The position numbers and the translations under genes were made by a program. Shown here in pieces: positions 14,872 to 16,508 of a stretch of DNA of 16,508 bases. Origin of the DNA: Chloroflexota bacterium (lineage in GTDB: Bacteria; Chloroflexota; UBA6077); NCBI GenBank assembly GCA_021845945.1, contig JAJZRD010000059.1:1-16508 (forward strand), in the 5' to 3' direction. The notes under the pieces are model-generated. The model had not been told where the DNA came from. It searched no databases and saw nothing but the letters and a program-made list of their open reading frames with translations. Within the stretch, counting starts at the first letter, position 1, and each line of letters opens with the position of its first letter.

Positions 14872-16275
14872 CTACACCCCCATTCCTTCGGCCGCCTTCT
14901 TGAGGGGCAGGATCTTGTCCGGATTGAGCCTGTTGTCGGGGTCGAAGGCTCTCTTGACTCGCAACATCACGTCGACCTCGGCGTCGTTGAACACCAGCGG
15001 CATGGAGTCCTGCTTCTCGATGCCGATGCCGTGCTCGCCGGTCAGGGTGCCGCCCATCTCGACGCACAGCTTCAGGATCTCCTTGCCGGCCCTGTGCACC
15101 CGCTCCACCTCCGCCGTGTCCTTGGGGTCGAACATGATCAGGGGGTGCAGGTTGCCGTCACCGGCGTGGGCCACGTTGCCGACCTTGACGTTGTGCTTCT
15201 CGGCGATGGCGACCACCTTCTTGAGGGTCTCGGCCAGCTTGGTGCGGGGCACGGTGCCGTCCTGTACCGAGTAGCTGGGGCTCACCCGGGCGATGGCGCC
15301 GAAAGCTCCCTTCCGGCCCGCCCAAAGGCCATTTCGCTCCGCGTCGTTCTGGGCGATCTTGATATCCCGGACGTGGTTCCTCCTGCAGATCTCCACGATC
15401 CGCTCGGCCAGCCGATCCTGGCCGTCCTTCAGGCCGTCCAGCTCGATGATCAGGATTCCCTCGGCATCCAGCGGGTATCCCGAGTGGTAGCTTTCCTCCA
15501 CGGCCCAGGTCACTATCTTGTCCATGATCTCCAGCGTTGCTGGGACGATGCCCTCGGAGATGATTTCCGAGACGGCGCTACCGGAGTCCTCCAGGGTGTC
15601 GAAGATGGCCAGCATCGTCTTGATGGCCTCCGGCGCCCGCATCAGCCGCAGGGTCATGGAGGTCACGAAGCCGAAGGTCCCTTCGGAGCCCACCATCGTT
15701 CCCGTCAGGTCGTAGCCGGGGTTATCCTCGCAGGGGCCGCCCGTGTTGATGACCTCTCCGTCGGGCAGCACCGCCTCCAGGCCGTAGACGTGGTTGGTGG
15801 TGACGCCGTACTTGAGGCAGTGGGGACCGCCGGAGTTCTCCCCGATGTTTCCCCCCAGGGTGGACACCTTCTGGCTAGCCGGGTCGGGGGCGTAGAGATA
15901 GCCCATCGGTGCCAGCAGGTTCTGCAGCTCCAGGTTGACGACGCCAGGCTCCACCACCACTCGCTCGTTGGTGGTGTCCACCTCCAGCACTCGGGTCATT
16001 CGGCTGCAGCCGATCACGAGCCCACCTTTGAGGGCGAGGGTGCCGCCGGACAGGTTGGTGCCCGCTCCCCTGGGTACCATGGTGAGCCCTTCCCTCTTGG
16101 CCAGCTCCAATACGGCTGAGGCCTCGGCGGAGTTGGCTGGGAAGACGACCACCTCAGGCTGGAAAAGGTCCGGCGTGGAATCGTACTCGTATACCAGCAA
16201 GTCTCGGCGGGACGATAGGACGTCGTCCTTGCCTACGATCTTGGCCAGCTCTTCGATCAGTTGCTCTCGTATCAC
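14872..16275 (-). CDS. glcD: Glycolate oxidase catalytic FAD subunit GlcD
   Basis: A 467-aa VAO/PCMH-family flavoprotein that oxidises glycolate to glyoxylate (or D-lactate to pyruvate). The N-terminal FAD domain shows PRGAGTNLSGG (68-78), TLGGNIGENSGGPHCLKYG (139-157) and VGSEGTFGFVT (195-205). The C-terminal cap has HAGDGNLHP (370-378) and GEHGIGIEK (413-421), the substrate- and metal-site signatures of the GlcD/D-LDH group. The start is GTG 16275 with a GGGGGG-rich Shine-Dalgarno a few bases upstream. It is the first of three tightly packed genes; no GlcC-type regulator is visible. Sequence alone does not separate glycolate from D-lactate, but the GlcE/GlcF partners favour glycolate oxidase. 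Confidence 0.94.
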   Translation of the reverse strand: MIREQLIEELAKIVGKDDVLSSRRDLLVYEYDSTPDLFQPEVVVFPANSAEASAVLELAKREGLTMVPRGAGTNLSGGTLALKGGLVIGCSRMTRVLEVDTTNERVVVEPGVVNLELQNLLAPMGYLYAPDPASQKVSTLGGNIGENSGGPHCLKYGVTTNHVYGLEAVLPDGEVINTGGPCEDNPGYDLTGTMVGSEGTFGFVTSMTLRLMRAPEAIKTMLAIFDTLEDSGSAVSEIISEGIVPATLEIMDKIVTWAVEESYHSGYPLDAEGILIIELDGLKDGQDRLAERIVEICRRNHVRDIKIAQNDAERNGLWAGRKGAFGAIARVSPSYSVQDGTVPRTKLAETLKKVVAIAEKHNVKVGNVAHAGDGNLHPLIMFDPKDTAEVERVHRAGKEILKLCVEMGGTLTGEHGIGIEKQDSMPLVFNDAEVDVMLRVKRAFDPDNRLNPDKILPLKKAAEGMGV

Positions 16276-16295
16276 CGTCTGGCCCCCCTTCTGAG

Positions 16296-16337
16296 AGCTA
16301 TCGGCTATCAGCTATCAGCCTTCAGCCTTCAGCCTTT
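16296..16337. repeat. Six tandem heptamers
   Basis: AGCTATC, GGCTATC, AGCTATC, AGCCTTC, AGCCTTC and AGCCTTT follow one another without a gap. The array covers the last codons and the stop of the four-helix-bundle gene and ends 20 bases before glcD. A 7-base unit shifts frame with each copy, so unit gain or loss would move the stop codon. Confidence 0.8.
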
Positions 16338-16508
16338 GGATGAGCGCTGCAAGCATACGTCGAGTCTCGCTCAGTTCACTTGAGAGCAGTTCGTAGTCTT
16401 CGCTCTTCAACAGATTGAGATCACGAGCGAGCAGAAGATGATAATCTAGTTCGTTCGCTGAATCCATCGCCATTCCGCAGAACCGCGCGAACTCGGCATC
16501 AGATCGGA
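16315..16508 (-). CDS. Four-helix-bundle protein (S23/IVP family), C-terminal part
   Basis: The gene runs off the right edge; 63 residues and a TGA stop are visible, so the 5' portion is missing from the window. The end carries ANELDYHLLLARDL, LLKSEDYELL and SETRRMLAALIQRLK, the pattern of helices 3 and 4 in the PF05635/TIGR02436 family. That family was named from proteins encoded in 23S rRNA intervening sequences and is now known as free-standing genes in many genomes; its function is unresolved. The visible part is noticeably lower in GC than its neighbours, suggesting transfer. It is on the same strand as glcDEF but probably not functionally linked. The last residues (LKAEG) and the stop are encoded by the heptamer repeat. 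Confidence 0.75.
   Translation of the reverse strand, partial: RSDAEFARFCGMAMDSANELDYHLLLARDLNLLKSEDYELLSSELSETRRMLAALIQRLKAEG

Overview
The window is a GC-rich bacterial chromosome segment of mostly housekeeping and metabolic genes, with many GTG and TTG starts preceded by good Shine-Dalgarno sequences. A MurT/GatD amidation pair, MurJ, a glycolate oxidase operon, formate-tetrahydrofolate ligase and abundant short GC-rich palindromic repeats together suggest Chloroflexota (Anaerolineae-like) or another deep monoderm-like lineage. That placement is inference: no rRNA or other phylogenetic marker is present.

Layout, left to right. (1) 64-1140, plus strand: a stand-alone receiver-domain response regulator, an overlapping small membrane protein and a Nudix hydrolase. 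(2) 1303-3454, plus: murT-gatD, the two-subunit enzyme that amidates the glutamate of lipid II, behind a recognisable promoter. gatD has no ordinary start codon in the expected place. (3) 3455-3801: a repeat-filled gap with two tandem hairpin repeats and a roughly 140-bp MITE-like inverted-repeat element. (4) 3802-6613, plus: an MFS transporter overlapping murJ, the lipid II flippase. (5) 6652-6681: a perfect palindrome between convergent units. (6) 6709-8473, minus: a divergent NRAMP-superfamily transporter lacking the classical metal-binding motifs, followed by a 67-aa two-helix membrane protein with paired histidines. (7) 8474-8944: a leader/intergenic stretch with two predicted stem-loops. 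(8) 8945-10069, minus: an intact IS4-type DDE transposase. (9) 10270-11964, minus: fhs, with a good sigma-70-like promoter bracketed by an 11-bp direct repeat. (10) 12218-16275, minus: a tightly packed glcD-glcE-glcF operon. (11) 16315 to the right edge, minus: the C-terminal part of a four-helix-bundle (S23/IVP-like) protein whose last codons lie in a heptamer tandem repeat.

Functionally, murT, gatD and murJ belong to one pathway: lipid II is amidated by MurT/GatD and flipped by MurJ. GlcDEF oxidises glycolate or a related 2-hydroxyacid at the membrane, and Fhs feeds formate into the folate C1 pool. No phage, CRISPR, defence or secondary-metabolite system is visible. The least conventional parts are the NRAMP-like transporter with its small histidine-rich neighbour, the missing gatD start codon, and the repeated operator-like element at the fhs promoter.
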